A stretch of DNA of 64,000 bases from Engraulis encrasicolus (GCF_034702125.1 NC_085857.1:53545546-53609545), one strand, 5' to 3'; positions 37,853 through 50,734 are shown, numbered from the stretch's first letter. The notes: generated from the letters alone by a model not told the origin. Program-made: numbers and translations.

Positions 37853-40001
37853 TATATACTGCCGTACAAAGGCTAAACGCAGTAACTACATATTTTGTCG
37901 AAATTGAGTTTATACTGAAAATGGCCTTAATAACACCTTATTTATTTTGTGGCAAAGTTTTGTGGTCCAAATGTGTCCCGTTTTAGAGATATTAATGTTT
38001 CAATTTCGCAGTAACTACAAAAGTCAACCTAAAACCAAGGCTAACCGCAGTAAGTGGTAGTTACTGCGGTCGCCTTTGTTCAACTGGTTCGAACATTCTA
38101 AAAAAACTAAAGCTAAACGCAGTACGTGTAGTTGCTGCGGTCTTCCTTTGTTCGCCTGGCTCGCAACACAGTAGAACGCCAAGGCTAAACGCAGTAGGTT
38201 GTGAAGTCATGCGTTCAGTTAACTCGGCTGCTCAGTAGATGCAGTCTGTCATCCGAGTAATGCAAATATCAAGTAACTAGACAACATTCACAAACACCCT
38301 CAGATTTCAAGCACAGACTGCATAAGTTGAGCAATCAACCAGCCGTTCCAACAAGAGTAAACTACTGTTTTTATTTCTCTGGTTCATTGTTCTGTCATTT
38401 GTCACCCGCATTTGCCATAACTTGTACCTAGAACTAGCGTTGTAACGAGTGCCTACCAGCATGTTTCAGTGTTTCATTTCCACCGCGTTTCAAAACGTGC
38501 ATTTCGTAGCGTCATTCATTTATCAACTTCCATCTGTTTAGCGATCTCTAATGAGTAACAAACATAACTTGCAAACTGGCTATTTGAAGTCATAGACGTT
38601 TATTTGGTTAGAAATACTGTAAAACATTTCTGTAACATTTAACTGACCAGGTCACCGGCATGCTATCACTTCCTCATTCAGCAACAAAATGTTCCAATCA
38701 GAGTAAAATAGAGGGGGTGTCTGCAGTTTGATGGACCAAACCATTTTGGACAGGGGTGTTTTCAATGGGATTCTTTGCAATGTAGGCCCATGTTATAATA
38801 TGAAAATAAGGGGGTTTGGTTTAAGGAAATGGTTTTAGTTGTCTATGTATTTTGTTTGCATTTCTTTGGTTTGTTATTTTGTTTTGTTATTGTTATTTAG
38901 TTGATTGATTTATTTAGTGAAATGGGCTTAGTCCAAAGGCCCTAGTAAATCAAGTAAAGTATACAGGTGAAAAAATAGGCCTAAATATTTACACCCATTA
39001 TAATCTTGGGGTCATCCCCAACATTTTCCTAATTTACAGTCAAGTTCTATGTTATTGTACCACTGTCAAGCCACCTTTGAATGTGTCATGTATTCCTTTT
39101 AAGGTCGATATAATACTGTGTAGGCTACAGACACTTGAAAAACTAGTTCCTCAGTGTGCTTTGTACATGACAGTTATTTTCCTGTTATTCACGTTATGGT
39201 GTGATGAAAAGGTGATGGTATAGGATTTTTTTTTACTGATACTGATTTTTGTCATTTTTATCGGCCCTGAATATCGGCTTCTCCGTATCGGGCATCGGCC
39301 AAGGGTGATGTTTAAGTTTTAATAGGCAGAGGGCACCTTTTCCCAAAAAGGGCATAGGCTAAAATGGGTTAAAGTTGACACCCAAATGGTTGTGTGTATT
39401 TGTGTTCTGCATGTCCAGTGATATCAATGCCATTAGAAAACCAAATATAACAAAGAACACCATCCCAAATGCTTAAAAGTGTGTATTGTAATTGTAAAGT
39501 AATTTATTTGTATAGGCTTTCATGTCATATTTCACATGAAACTGTGCAATATGACATTTAAAAAAAAAAAAAAAAAAAAGATTACTGAAGCTAATGTGCA
39601 ATTTAAATACATCACCCAATTATAAACTGACATAAACAAACCACAAACCAATAAAAATAAAATAAAAATGCTTAAGTAATTCAAAAATGTTATGTTCAGA
39701 ACATAGCTAAATTGTAGATACTGCACTTAGCCTTTGGAATAGTGTTCTAATTAGTCACGTTATACAAAGGCTAAGTGCAGTATCTACGATTTTTCTACTT
39801 TTTTGAGGTCAAAGGTCATATTTTTTAAACTTTTCTTTTTCTTTAAAAAATTCCTTCCTATAAATGCAATATTTAAAAGCATCACCACTGTTGTACCAGA
39901 AACCTGCTGGGCTGGCCAGTACGAAAACTTTAAGGTCATTTTTCTCAGTTTCAATGGCGGCGTAGTTACTGCGCTTAGCCTTTGTAGGGCAGTATATTAG
40001 A
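37853..40001. mobile_element. 2.1 kb inverted-repeat element between H2A and H3
   Basis: The left end 'tatactgccgtacaaaggct' + 'aaacgcagtaactac' is complementary to the right end 'gtagttactgcgcttagcc' + 'tttgtagggcagtata', with similarity extending about 70 bases inward. The word AAGGCTAAACGCAGTA, or its complement, recurs several times near both ends (about 37870, 38040, 38062, 38112, 38135, 38182, 39718, 39769 and 39968), often as facing pairs. No transposase frame is visible. The superfamily is unknown to me. Confidence 0.75.
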
Positions 40002-40249
40002 ATAAAATATATCATTTTAGTTGCCAGCCACTGGAGATATTTTGACGCCATGATTAAACCACAACACAGCCTACACAGTGTATCGTTCGTTCCTGAATTT
40101 GATTAATTGGGGGGTTCAACTGTCACTGGGATTATTCCAAGAGACTAGTATCATGTTTTTGCTAGTTGGTGTGTATTCTGATGAGATTCCACTCTAGCGC
40201 GCATCGTTTGGCGGAATTTGGGCGCGGTCTGGAAATGGAACGCCAACCT

Positions 40250-40312
40250 CCAATCAGCAACAAGCATGAGGATGACGTAATCGAAGGCGGCTCCTACGCT
40301 GGCCCATAAATA
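40250..40312 (+). promoter_or_regulatory. histone H3 promoter: CCAAT box, CRE-like site and TATA box
   Basis: CCAAT is at 40250-40254, TGACGTAA at 40273-40280 and CATAAATA at 40305-40312, about 66 bases before the H3 start. Confidence 0.8.
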
Positions 40313-40353
40313 CCGGGTATTGGTCCACAATTTTGCATTCGTTTTCATCTTAG

Positions 40354-40788
<435 letters not shown>

Positions 40789-40809
40789 ATTATTAATTGA
40801 TAAACAAAA

Positions 40810-40825
40810 GGCTCTTTTAAGAGCC
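40810..40825 (+). terminator. histone mRNA 3' stem-loop (H3)
   Basis: GGCTCT-TTTA-AGAGCC, 21 bases after the H3 stop. Confidence 0.97.
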
Positions 40826-40976
40826 ACCAACTATGCACTTTAAACTGCAAATTCCACGTTGAATATTGTATCGCGGGACCTCATAGTTTGTGCTAGCCCT
40901 ACAAGGAGAAGCGTGAGGAAATGACTACTTCTAAAATAAAGTATCAAAAATGTAAAGTATTGGGTGGACTGACTAA

Positions 40977-41822
40977 TGGTGCATTCCCCAGGGTTGGGAG
41001 ATGGGATGTTTCTGACCTCCTACTTGCTGAAATGCATTGGAACGCCTGTTGAAGCGGAATGTTCAAGTCGCGAGCTGGGGCAAAAGCGAAGCAAACCGAC
41101 TTCGCCCCATTGACTATCGTGATGTCATCACAGCAATGGCAGCGCACAGTGTTAAACCAGGCTCAAACTACACGACTAGCGATTGTGTGTCCGATTTTGG
41201 CGTCGGGGTGCACCGCACACTAGAAGAGAATCGCAACTGTCAATCTTGTCGCTGCTCGCAGCCACCGAGACAATGCCCGACGTTCTATTTCCAGTCGCAA
41301 ATATCAAACACTGTTTGATTTCTACGATTTGCGATCGGCGACTCTTTGAGCTGCCAAAGTTCTATCTTAGAACGTCACTCACGACGAGGAAATCTTTCCC
41401 GACAATCGCTTGCGATGGTCCTGGGGGGTAACGTTCCAGCGATTGTCGTAAGGGGGGTTTTCAGCCGAGAATCGGCGCGATAGTCGTGTAGTTTGAGCCA
41501 GGCTTTAGGAATAGTTTATGTTGCACATCACCATTCTATGGACAAATAAAGTTGATTCAGACAGGTTAACGGTTGCAAAACAGCCTGTTAACTTTTCTTA
41601 GGTGTAGTTATATTGACATTTCGTCTTTCAAAGATGAAATGCGGCTAAATGAAAATAACACATGATGTTGTTTACATTGCTGACATCTTTGAGAAATGGA
41701 TATGTAGTTTTTGTCCCTCCATGTTTGTAGTTTGTTTGACTTGCTGATTGGAACGCTTTCAAGTGGGAGGTAGCTGCCTTCTTGTTGCCTACTAGGAAGC
41801 TCCTACCTCTGGGGAATGCAGC
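40977..41822. mobile_element. MITE-like element with GGTGCATTCCC ends, carrying a nested MITE
   Basis: The left part ('ggtgcattccccagg...gaacgcctgttgaagcgg') recurs inverted at 44560-44672, and the right part ('gaacgctttcaagtggg', 'gctcctacctctggggaatgc') recurs inverted at 44396-44460. The copy here is therefore the same element, split by the insertion at 41159-41507. Confidence 0.65.
41159..41507. mobile_element. nested MITE with GGCTCAAACTACACGACTA ends
   Basis: The ends are perfect inverted repeats of about 19 bases, bounded by CCAG on both sides. GCGA/TCGC words dominate the interior. A three- or four-base duplication would fit a Harbinger-type insertion. Confidence 0.75.
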
Positions 41823-42712
41823 ATAAATATAGACTAGGAATACACGAGCGGACCTGGGTGAAATCCTCAATTCTCTGGCACTTGGCGCAGGAGTGACGTG
41901 GTTTCTAAGCGCGGTGACTTTATATTTATTTCTATTATCAAATATTCTTTGGTACCTCCCTTTCCCAATTATCGCAATTGTTGCTGATTAAGCCGAGCTG
42001 TATTTTAACCGCGGTTGGCGTATCGCTACAGGTTACAAACACCCCACTGTTGTACCGACCTCGCCCTGCAAGTAGGCCTACTTCTGTTTTTGAACTGCCA
42101 TAGAAGGCGCAATCCCAATCTGACTGACCTGGTGAGCACCACCCGATTAACAATGAATTATCATGTCATGTGTTATACCATGGACGCTATATTCAAATAG
42201 GACGGTTTACATGATCAGTTGGGGTTCCTACATTTGGTTTGGGTTATTTCAGACATTGATAGTAAGCGTGTTTTTAGTTGGTAAGTAAAGTCGTTTTTTA
42301 CACGAATCACGACAATCACAAACACCGTGTTTTGCTCATGGCTAAATCGAAGCATATCACAATGATGATTATGTTGCTCTCCTTCCTTCTTTCTTGATTT
42401 TTGAATACTGCACTTACACTTGCTCAAAGCTTTCAGGCGTCCACTTCGAACATAAACATAACATGGAGGACCAAGTTGGTATTCCAAGTAGATAAAATTG
42501 GTAGAAAACTTTGGGTATGAAGCCTACCTCCAGAAAATGGGCAAACCTGGTAATCTATCCCTAGCATGCATCCTTGAGTTAAGAAAATGAGGACCCGATG
42601 GCTTTTAGCTGATTTAACATCACTGTAACCATTTATTTTGGGACCCCCCCCCCCCTTTTTTTTACAGACTGTTCAAGGATCTAACCATTTGAGCCCATTT
42701 AAAGTACAGAGC

Positions 42713-43336
42713 AGGGATGGGCAACATTTATGATTAGGAGGGCCACAGACCTGAATGCAAATCAGAGTTTGAGTTTGAGAGATTGATACCCCCAGCCACA
42801 TATCATCTTCATAAATCACACACTGTGTGGGCCCCCTGGCCTAAACACACAACGTGGCTCACTGGCGGCCCATGTTGTTTGGAAGGAATAGACATGTACT
42901 GTGTTGGTGGCCAACGGTATAATTACAACAGATTGATTCAGAAGCCGTTTACGAAAATATATTGTCATTCATTTTTAAATGAGGCCTACTGTTTTATCGG
43001 GAGCGTACCTACGGTATGTTCCCTGGTCTTTGTATGGGACAGGGGAGCTTAGGACCCTTTTTCTAAAAATCCTATCAATGGGTCCTATGTTACCCACTTT
43101 GTATCTGACAAGGGGATAAGGCCCAGGATGCTTGAGCATGCATATTTCTTGCAGGAACGTTTGCCATTCGTAATCCATGTCAAGTTTGTGCACAGTGACA
43201 GCCTAACCACAACCCGTACTCGCCATGCACGGCAGCAGTCTACTTGAAAGGAGCGGGCTAGGGCTAGGCCTACGGGGCACATTTAGTGAGGAGGCGGGAC
43301 GCATGTGGCCCCTGGACCTCCTGTTGCCCATCCCTG
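42713..43336. mobile_element. hAT-like MITE with CAGGGATGGGCAAC ends
   Basis: 'cagggatgggcaacattt' at the left pairs with 'ctgttgcccatccctgg' at the right. 'gagggccac' and 'gtggcccct' inside also pair. I see no gene within. 41,830-42,700 and 43,340-44,380 show nothing recognisable. Confidence 0.72.
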
Positions 43337-44389
43337 GTGTAGGGTATATCATTATGGAAACTCTCACATATGTGCACCCCCCTCTATTCCCATGTAGGCT
43401 TGATGCACTCCTGTTCAGAGAGGAATATTCTGCTGAAAGACCTTCAACGCCGGTGATTATAGCTCTAGATTGCAGAGGTGAGGAAAAAAATGGGTGCCGA
43501 TCAGAAAGTAAAATCCTGACACATTTGTTTTCCTCCTGGCAGCCAATTCAACAAATCAGCTGATCCTAATTCCCCCTAAGTCAGGTTAATGAGCTAATAA
43601 TGAATGAAATCACCTGTGCTGTGTTGAGAGTGCAGACAGAGCTAATTACGGAAATCAATTCACTTGTGTTGAGAGCACAGGTAGAAGGAAAACCTATGCA
43701 GACCTGCTTTTACTCTGCCAGTCCAGGGTTTTCCATCTCTGCTGCAATGTAGATTGTGTATCCCAAGGTGTTTGTTGTAGTTTACTATAATTACATTACC
43801 TGAGCACTTACTTTACTTAATAGGCCTACATTAAATACTGTTTTATTGGATCAAAACATTATCGCCTAAACACAACAAATGCACCTAATTGATATTCTTC
43901 ATTCACTATAGAATGAGATTATTATTAGTGAGATTTTTGGAGATTATTGCATACAGGAACGAGTGATTGGCTGGATTAGCACCTTAACCCACATGCTATT
44001 GTGTGTGATTTAAAAAAAAAAAATGTGTACAAATGTCAAGTTTCTGAAAAGGAGTAGGTGGTTGTTTTTGGCATGCCACTGGGCGCATTTGATATTTTTA
44101 ATTCCAAATTAATAATTCAAATTTTAAAATAGTTCTGTCGTTTACATTGCATCTTTATTTATTTTTCAAATTACACGAGGTAAAAAGTGAAAGTAAGTTT
44201 TATTGGGAATTAAATTGAGATGGTTCGGGATTAAATGTCCCAAGTAACCGAGGCCACTGTCAGTAAAGTTGATTGTCTGGTTAATGTCTTTGCAGATGCC
44301 GAAACTGAAAGGCCATAGAATGTGCCGGAAGATGCTGGAAAACAAAGGTGCGGGCAATGATGGAATTGCAAACACAGCTGAAGTTTGAC

Positions 44390-44986
44390 TTATGTCTCAT
44401 TCCCCGGCGGTAGGAGCTTCCCAATATGCAACCAGGAGGCAGCTCCACTTGAACGCGTCAACCAGCAAGTCAAACTTGAACTATTTCTATCACTGTGCAC
44501 CCATGCTGTGCACTGTCATTGTTGTGTTGACGTCATGATTTCGAAGTTGGGGTACTTCGATTTGGCCCCAGCTCGCGACTTGAACATTCCGCTTTAACAG
44601 GCGTTCCAATGCATTTCAGTAAGTAGGAGGTCAGAAATATCCCATCTCCCACCCTCTGGGAATGCACCATTAGTGCATAGGCGTAGCCAGGGGTGGGCCT
44701 GGGTGGGCCTGGGCCCGCCCAGACATCCAAGCCCACCCCATTCACACTTGACAGTCAACTGTTGCCTCATTGAACTATAATTAATGGCATAGCACTGAGC
44801 GATAATTAATCATTTTGTCAAAAGTCTGGTTCATCTTCTGTGATTTCTATGATTTCAATTTCAAAGTATCATTTTTGAGCACGATATTATAATATCTACT
44901 GTATCTATACGCTTTCGGGTTGGGCCCGTCCGATTTTTTCTGGGCCCATCTGTTTTATTATTTCTGCCTACGCCCCTGCATTAGTG
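44390..44986. repeat. uninterrupted copy of the 40977 MITE family, then a GGGCCC-rich inverted-repeat element
   Basis: 44390-44672 is the inverse of the two flanks of the element at 40977. 44681-44986 begins 'cataggcgtagccaggggtg' and ends 'ctgcctacgcccctgcatta', complementary ends of another MITE. Confidence 0.65.
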
Positions 44987-45095
44987 ACCAAGTTCTTCGA
45001 CATCTTCCCTCTATGAATATGCTTGTGTGACTAGTTACACAAAATGAAACTTGGCGATATTTTTACATACATAAAATCACACATCTTTTGTGCAG

Positions 45096-45345
45096 CACTG
45101 CCCCTGACCCCGGCTGATGGACCAATCATCATTGAGGTGAGAGGTCATGTAACAGCCGACGCACCAATCATCCTCCAGCCACACACTGTCGGGGCCGACG
45201 CTCATGAGCTCACCTGGAAACCGCTACACAACGACGCACACCCACCTGTCACAGAGTACAGGAAGGTACACACATACACACTCTCTCAAGATACTCACAC
45301 AAGTTACACGGAAAGGTACACTCTATACACACTAAAGTACACTTT

Positions 45346-45412
<67 letters not shown>

Positions 45413-45697
45413 ATACAGTACACGCACATACATCATACAGTACACACACAGAGGAAATCACTCACAAAGAAACAGTTGTGTATTATGCTTCCTCTTTGTG
45501 TGTGTGTGCATCATGTCTTCCTCTTTGTGTGTGTTCATGTGTGTTCCATCCTGTGTGTCAGGTGGGTGACCCTGGCGAGTGGATGGTGAGCAGTGTGTCT
45601 GGCTCGACCTTCAGTGTGACCTTGACCCCGCTGCAGCCCAATAGCCAGTACCAGGTGGAGGTCAAAGGCCACAACACGTCCTTCAACACCAGTAGAG
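45096..45697 (+). CDS. two exons encoding one fibronectin type III domain; parent gene unknown
   Basis: Exons 45096-45265 and 45562-45697 have proper AG/GT borders and join in phase 0. The product is about 100 residues: PADGPIIIEVRGHVTAD, then HELTWKPL, PPVTEYRK/VGDPGEW and the F-G strand signature LTPLQPNSQYQVEVKGHN. This is the FN3 fold (Trp in strand B, L-x-P-N-x-x-Y before strand F). The outer borders are both phase 1, the usual arrangement for a shuffled FN3 module. No start exon, signal peptide or other domain is visible nearby. (CA)n tracts lie at 45348-45411 and 45704-45774. It may be a fragment of a lost gene or the front of the gene at 46082, whose first exon also begins in phase 1. 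Confidence 0.6.
45348..45411. repeat. (CA)n microsatellite
   Basis: About 31 CA units in the intron of the FN3 module. A second run of about 35 units is at 45704-45774. Confidence 0.97.
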
Positions 45698-45700
45698 GTC

Positions 45701-45776
<76 letters not shown>

Positions 45777-46081
45777 TAATGTTCATACATACTGTTCAGA
45801 TGCACACTGTATAGGCCTACATACCTTCTGCACTGTCAAAGGTCATGGACACACACACACATGCACGCACACTACACACATTTAACACCGGCAGAGCTAA
45901 AACTAAAAACATGTATTTGTGTCGTGAGGTAGTACTGTTACTAATTTAGAGAGTTATGTTAACTATTAACCTGTATCCATTTTTTATAAAACGTCCATTC
46001 TGTCTGCGACCCTTCACTGTGTAAACCTACCAGTTTCTGTGCCTGTGACAGCATACTATATTTCATATGTTTGGGTTGTAG

Positions 46082-49000
46082 AGTTGAACTGGAATGTGAA
46101 AAAAGAAGAAGATGAAGAAGAAGGAGGGCCTAATGTTCTAGAACACGGAGAAGGAGAGCCTAATGTTCTGGAACATTGTGAAGAGTCTGGTATTCTAGAA
46201 CGTGGTGATGGAATGCACCCCTCCTACTGGGCCACACCTGTGAAGATCATCAAACAAGAAGAGCCAGATGTTTCCCTCATGGATTCTACAGGTACAGAAA
46301 ATCACATCTTAAGCCTATTTGGGGCAGCCATGGCCTAGTGGTGAAGGAGATGGACTTTAGATCAGAGGGTTGCCTGTTCGAATACCACCCTTCCACTGCC
46401 TACCTCACTTCATGGCTGAGGTGCCCTTGAGCAAGGCACCTAACCCCACACTGCTCCAGGGACTGTAAACCAATACCCTGAACTTAAAATAACTGTGAGT
46501 GTCTTTGGATAAAAAGCATCAGCTAAGTGTATAATGATGTAATTTTTCATGTACGGCCAAGATCTGACTTGATTGGACTGATGTTACATTTTATTATTCT
46601 TATGTGCATTTAGTATTATTATTTATGTGCGTTTATTATTATTTGTATTATTGATATTACTATTATTATTACTATTATTACTATTATTATTATTATTATC
46701 ATCATTAAAATGTTCTTGCAGGTCATTGGGAAGGTTTGTATTTAGGAAGCAGTGGTGTCCCACAGGTGCCGCACTACTTTAACCCCACTGGGATAGCACA
46801 GTGTTACATCCTGACTGTATGTATCACACTAGCCGCTGTGATGTTACATTACATTTCGCTGATGCTTTTATCCTTTTATCCCAATCTTCTTAAAGGGACA
46901 CTGTGCAGGAAATGGTCAAAAAAGATACTGCAACTGTGCTGCTCATTGAAACTGGGCAGCCTATTGCCAAATTTGATCTTTTCATGAAAGTTTACTAAGT
47001 AATAAACTAATATTTTCTATTATGGCCCAAGTACAGTCATTTTTACAGCTAAAAATGGCTATTTCTGGAAATTCAAAATGGCGGACAATGGAGAAGATCC
47101 CCCTTTTCATGTATGAAAAGTGCAATTCTTCCAGTCATATTGAATACCGGTACTTAGAATTTGATGGTGGTGGTAAGTATTCATGAAAAAGGTAACATTA
47201 GTGAATGGGTAGCATGAATTCTGAATTAAGCCCTATTCGGACGGGACGAGTTTTTTTTTAATGCACATGGGGAAATGTGATTTTATCTCTGGACGTTGGC
47301 AATAGAAATGGCAGATTCGGACTGGATTACAATACCTCAGTAAACGAACAGAAAGTGGAAGGGGTAAATTCTCACACACTGTTGTGACAGTCTTGTCGTG
47401 CTATTGATTTTTGAGCATATTATTGCAAATCCATGGAGGCATTTGGTCTCCTCATGGAACAATTTTAAAATTGCCTGCTGGTTTACTAACCCATCAGAAT
47501 CCATTCTAATGTGTCCGTATGCGTGTCCTTCCATTTGGAGAATGCTGCCTGATTTCGACAGCTAACACATGTTGGAACAACTCCCTAACAACACTGACTG
47601 CTTACTGTGGTTGTAATGTTTACAAGCCCTGAGAGATTAGATATTATGTGTGTTTCTTGCACTTAACCAGACATCTTTACGGATTGCATTCGGAAGGGAT
47701 TAGTATTACAAAGGAACATTTGTCCAGACCGTTTCACAGGTGGTAAAACTCTCGGTGAAGTTTACCGACATACTCTGCTACCTTTACTGACATGGCGCTT
47801 TCGGATCTCCCCATTAAACTAGTCCCATCTAAATATGGCTTTAGACATTTAGGTACAGGGTATTGGTTAAAGTCCCTGGAGCAATGTGAGGTTAGGTGCA
47901 CTTCAGCCATGGGGGACGGTGCTGGTAAGGGTGGGATTTGAACCTGAAACCCTCTGATCTAAAGGCCTGCACTCTAACCATTAACCCATTTTAGCCCAAG
48001 TCACCTTCAGAAAGCGCCTGCTGAATGCCTCAGCCCTATTTGGGAAAAGGTGCCCTCTGCCTATTAAAACCTAAATAGCTCAGCCTCCAAAGCACATAAA
48101 AACATGAATGAAATAATGCATCTTGCATTAGAATGTGTTCGTTCAGCTGTAACATACCCACATTTCAATTAGAAAGCTAAAATCTGAATGCAGCCTACAT
48201 GTCACTCCAGGCGCCAAAGGTCAAACAACGTATACACAGCTTAAGGCTAAAATGGGTTAAGCTATGGCATTCAGCAGCTGAACAACTGTACTGAAGTTTA
48301 CCGGTTACTCTGACCTGTGTTTGTGAAAGAGTTTGGACTGGATCTGTTTCCTACTGCAGGAGGGCTCTCCGTCATGGTGAAGCAGGAGCATGGTGGAGTG
48401 TGTACCTCAGAGGATGCTATAGACGGCTGCCATTTGGGACTTACCCACAATGATACTACTAATACATTGAGTAAGTTTGAAATATCTTGCAAAGAAACTG
48501 ATGAACTGTTCCTCAGTCTGCCACTGTTTTTGCTAGGCTTCTGGGAAGGTCAGTGCTGCTGACAAAGGTTTTGGACCTACTTTTTATTTCAGCGTCATCA
48601 CATACTGTAGTGGTTCTTAACCTTTTTGGTTAAAGCCCCCCTTAACTGTGTCTGAGACAAGTAACGCCCCCCCTGCCCCCAAGCCAATATTCTTCTACTT
48701 TTACGTACTAAAAATTACAATGCCTTTTACTCGAGACACCCATGACTTGTTTTAATTTTGTTTTGATTTTGGTTAACCTTTTGGATGTGTTGTTGTGACC
48801 CCTGGGGCGACGGGACATCAGGATAAGAACTAGTGGCCGTGTTTGTGATGGTACATTGCTGTGCAGCGTGCATGCATGCTTCACCATTTCAGTGTTTTTT
48901 TTCTAACCAGAATGAAAGACATGCTGGAGAATCATACTGTATGAAGCAATGATTTTTGTCTTGTGCTTTTTTCTTTGCGGACAGAAAAGGAACCGCTTTC

Positions 49001-50003
49001 ATCTGCAAATCCTGAGTCCATGATGATGGCACCATCAACGTCCCCGACCCAGGCATTAAATAAACCCTGCTTTTCTATTTGCTGTGAGGCCTTCAATAAC
49101 AAGACAACCTTGAAAGCACACACACAGAAGACCACAGAGCACCACCACCACTGTGAGCATTGTGGGAAACGGTTCACTACAGCAAACGGTCTAAGGAGAC
49201 ACCGTCGCGTTCACACAAGCGAGAAGCCTCATCGCTGTGCAGACTGTGGGACAAGTTTTTCACAGAAAGATTCTCTCAGGAGACACCAACGTATTCACAC
49301 CAGAGAGAGACCTTATCACTGTGGACAGTGTGGGAAGAGCTTTGCGCAGGCAGGAGCTCTCCAACTACACCAGCGAATTCACACAGGAGAGAGGCCCTAC
49401 CAATGTGGACAGTGCGGCAAGAGCTTTTCACGAGCAACAACTCTGAGAGAACACCAGAAAATTCACACAGGGCAGAAGTCCCACCACTGTGCAGAGTGCG
49501 GGAAATGTTTTTCAAGAGAGGATCACTTGCGAATACACCAGCGCATTCACACAGCAGCGAAACCCTACCAGTGTCTTGAGTGTGGCAAAGGTTTTTCACA
49601 GCTGGTGTCTCTGACGGCACACCAGCACATCCACACAGGAGAGAAGCCATATCACTGTGGACAATGTGGGGAAGGTTTTTCGACGGCTGGCAATCTCCTA
49701 GTACACCAACGCATTCACACTGGAGACAAAATCTACAACTGCCATCAGTGTGGTAAAAGTTTCTCAACTGCTGGAAATCTCAGAGTACACCAGCGTATTC
49801 ACACAGGCGACAAACCCTTCAACTGCCAACATTGTTGGAAGGGTTTTTCGACGGCTGGAAACCTCTCAGTGCACCAACGTGTTCACACTGGAGAAAAACC
49901 TTACCTCTGTGCACAGTGTGGGAAGACTTTTTCGACAGCTGGAAATCTCAGAAAGCACCAACAGATTCACACATCAGACAAGCTCCACCTGGGCAAGGGA
50001 TGA
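46082..50003 (+). CDS. C2H2 zinc-finger protein 1 (ten fingers), 5' end not found
   Basis: Likely nuclear DNA-binding regulator. Exons 46082-46291, 48360-48470 and 48985-50003 join in phase 1 each time. The first two encode acidic sequence with SUMO-type motifs (KIIKQEEPD and VMVKQEHGG). The last encodes one degenerate finger (CFSICC...) and ten canonical C-x2-C-x12-H-x3-H fingers between 49152 and 49968, linked by HTGEKPY-like linkers, ending shortly after the tenth finger. Fingers 7-10 share the same recognition-helix start STAGNL. There is no KRAB, SCAN or BTB domain. No suitable ATG exists in the first exon, so an upstream exon is missing; the FN3 exons are phase-compatible but that is unproven. 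Confidence 0.88.
46321..46545 (+). mobile_element. SINE family A, best copy
   Basis: A tRNA-like head has A box (TGGCCTAGTGG) and B box (GTTCGAATACC). It continues with 'gagcaaggcacctaacccc' and 'actgctccagggactg', and ends in TGTAATG-type sequence. It lies in the first intron of zinc-finger gene 1. Confidence 0.85.
46890..47235. mobile_element. TTAA-type MITE, partial
   Basis: It starts 'ttaaagggacactgtgcagg' and contains 'gaaattcaaaatggcggac'. A matching inverted portion is at 51890-52105. The right end is unclear. Confidence 0.55.
47855..48000 (-). mobile_element. SINE family A copy, reversed
   Basis: Complement of the 46321 copy: 'cagggtattggttaaagtcc', 'tgagcaatgtgaggttaggtg'-like tail and a B-box complement (GGATTTGAACC). 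Confidence 0.72.
48605..48830. repeat. hAT-type MITE with GTGGTTCTTAACC end
   Basis: Left 'tagtggttcttaacctttt' and right 'aggataagaactagtg' are imperfectly complementary. It lies in the last intron of zinc-finger gene 1. Confidence 0.5.
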
Positions 50004-50194
50004 TTTTTTTTTTTTTACCGGGTGATGCTGTTGAGGGTAACGTCGCCCAGCAGTCTTAGAGCAGTTGTTGAGCACTCAGGAAGACACAAAGCAGTTGTTT
50101 TCAGATGATGCGCTATTTATTTCTCTGAACCCAAATTAGGGCCATGAGGCGGAAAGCAAACAAAAGGGTAAACAATAATTAAATTGAAACAACG

Positions 50195-50240
50195 GATTCA
50201 TATAGGCGACAAACCCCACCTGGGCAAGGGATGATTTTTT
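50195..50240 (+). pseudogene. duplicate of the last codons and stop of zinc-finger gene 1
   Basis: 'ggattcatataggcgacaa' and 'ccccacctgggcaaggga' + TGA + poly-T repeats the segment 49963-50015, 230 bases downstream. It is a short tandem duplication of the gene's 3' end. Confidence 0.8.
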
Positions 50241-50398
50241 TCCCCCCCTGGGGGATACTCATTAAAAAAATAGTAGGGGATCGAATTAGGTATTGCAATG
50301 ACCCACCCTGTCTGTTTGCCTGTGTGTTTGCCCTTGTTTTGGGTCGTCTGCGCCAAAAGCATATCATAACATGCACCTAGCATTAGGCTCACTAGCCT

Positions 50399-50572
50399 GG
50401 GGTCCGTTTCTCGATTCTTGTCGTTGCTAACCGTCTTAAGACCGTCTTAAGACCGTCTTACCATTCCCTTGGATTTAGTGGTGAGCGTCGCTGTCGAGAG
50501 AGACTTGAGTCACTCTTACGAAGGACGTTGCTACCGTCATTAGCAAAGACGCTTTCGAAATACGGACCCCTG
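50399..50572. mobile_element. MITE with GGGTCCGTTTCTCG ends
   Basis: 'ggggtccgtttctcgattc' pairs with 'tttcgaaatacggacccc'. Inside, CGTCTTAAGAC is repeated. Confidence 0.72.
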
Positions 50573-50734
50573 GGCAGCACCCAAGCGCACCTTGCCATTT
50601 TAATCTAGCCATAATTATCTAACCACCAGTATGTATCATAATTTTGCATTGGGCATGCATGCTGCGCTGACTGTGCTGACTGCGCAGCAATGAGCCATCA
50701 CAAAGGAGCCCATTGTCTTGACGGGGTGGAGGGG

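Noticed and set aside
41037..41431. Frames reading RLLKRNVQVASWG and SQFSILSLLAATE-like sequence
   Set aside because: They lie within two nested MITEs whose inverted copies occur at 44390.
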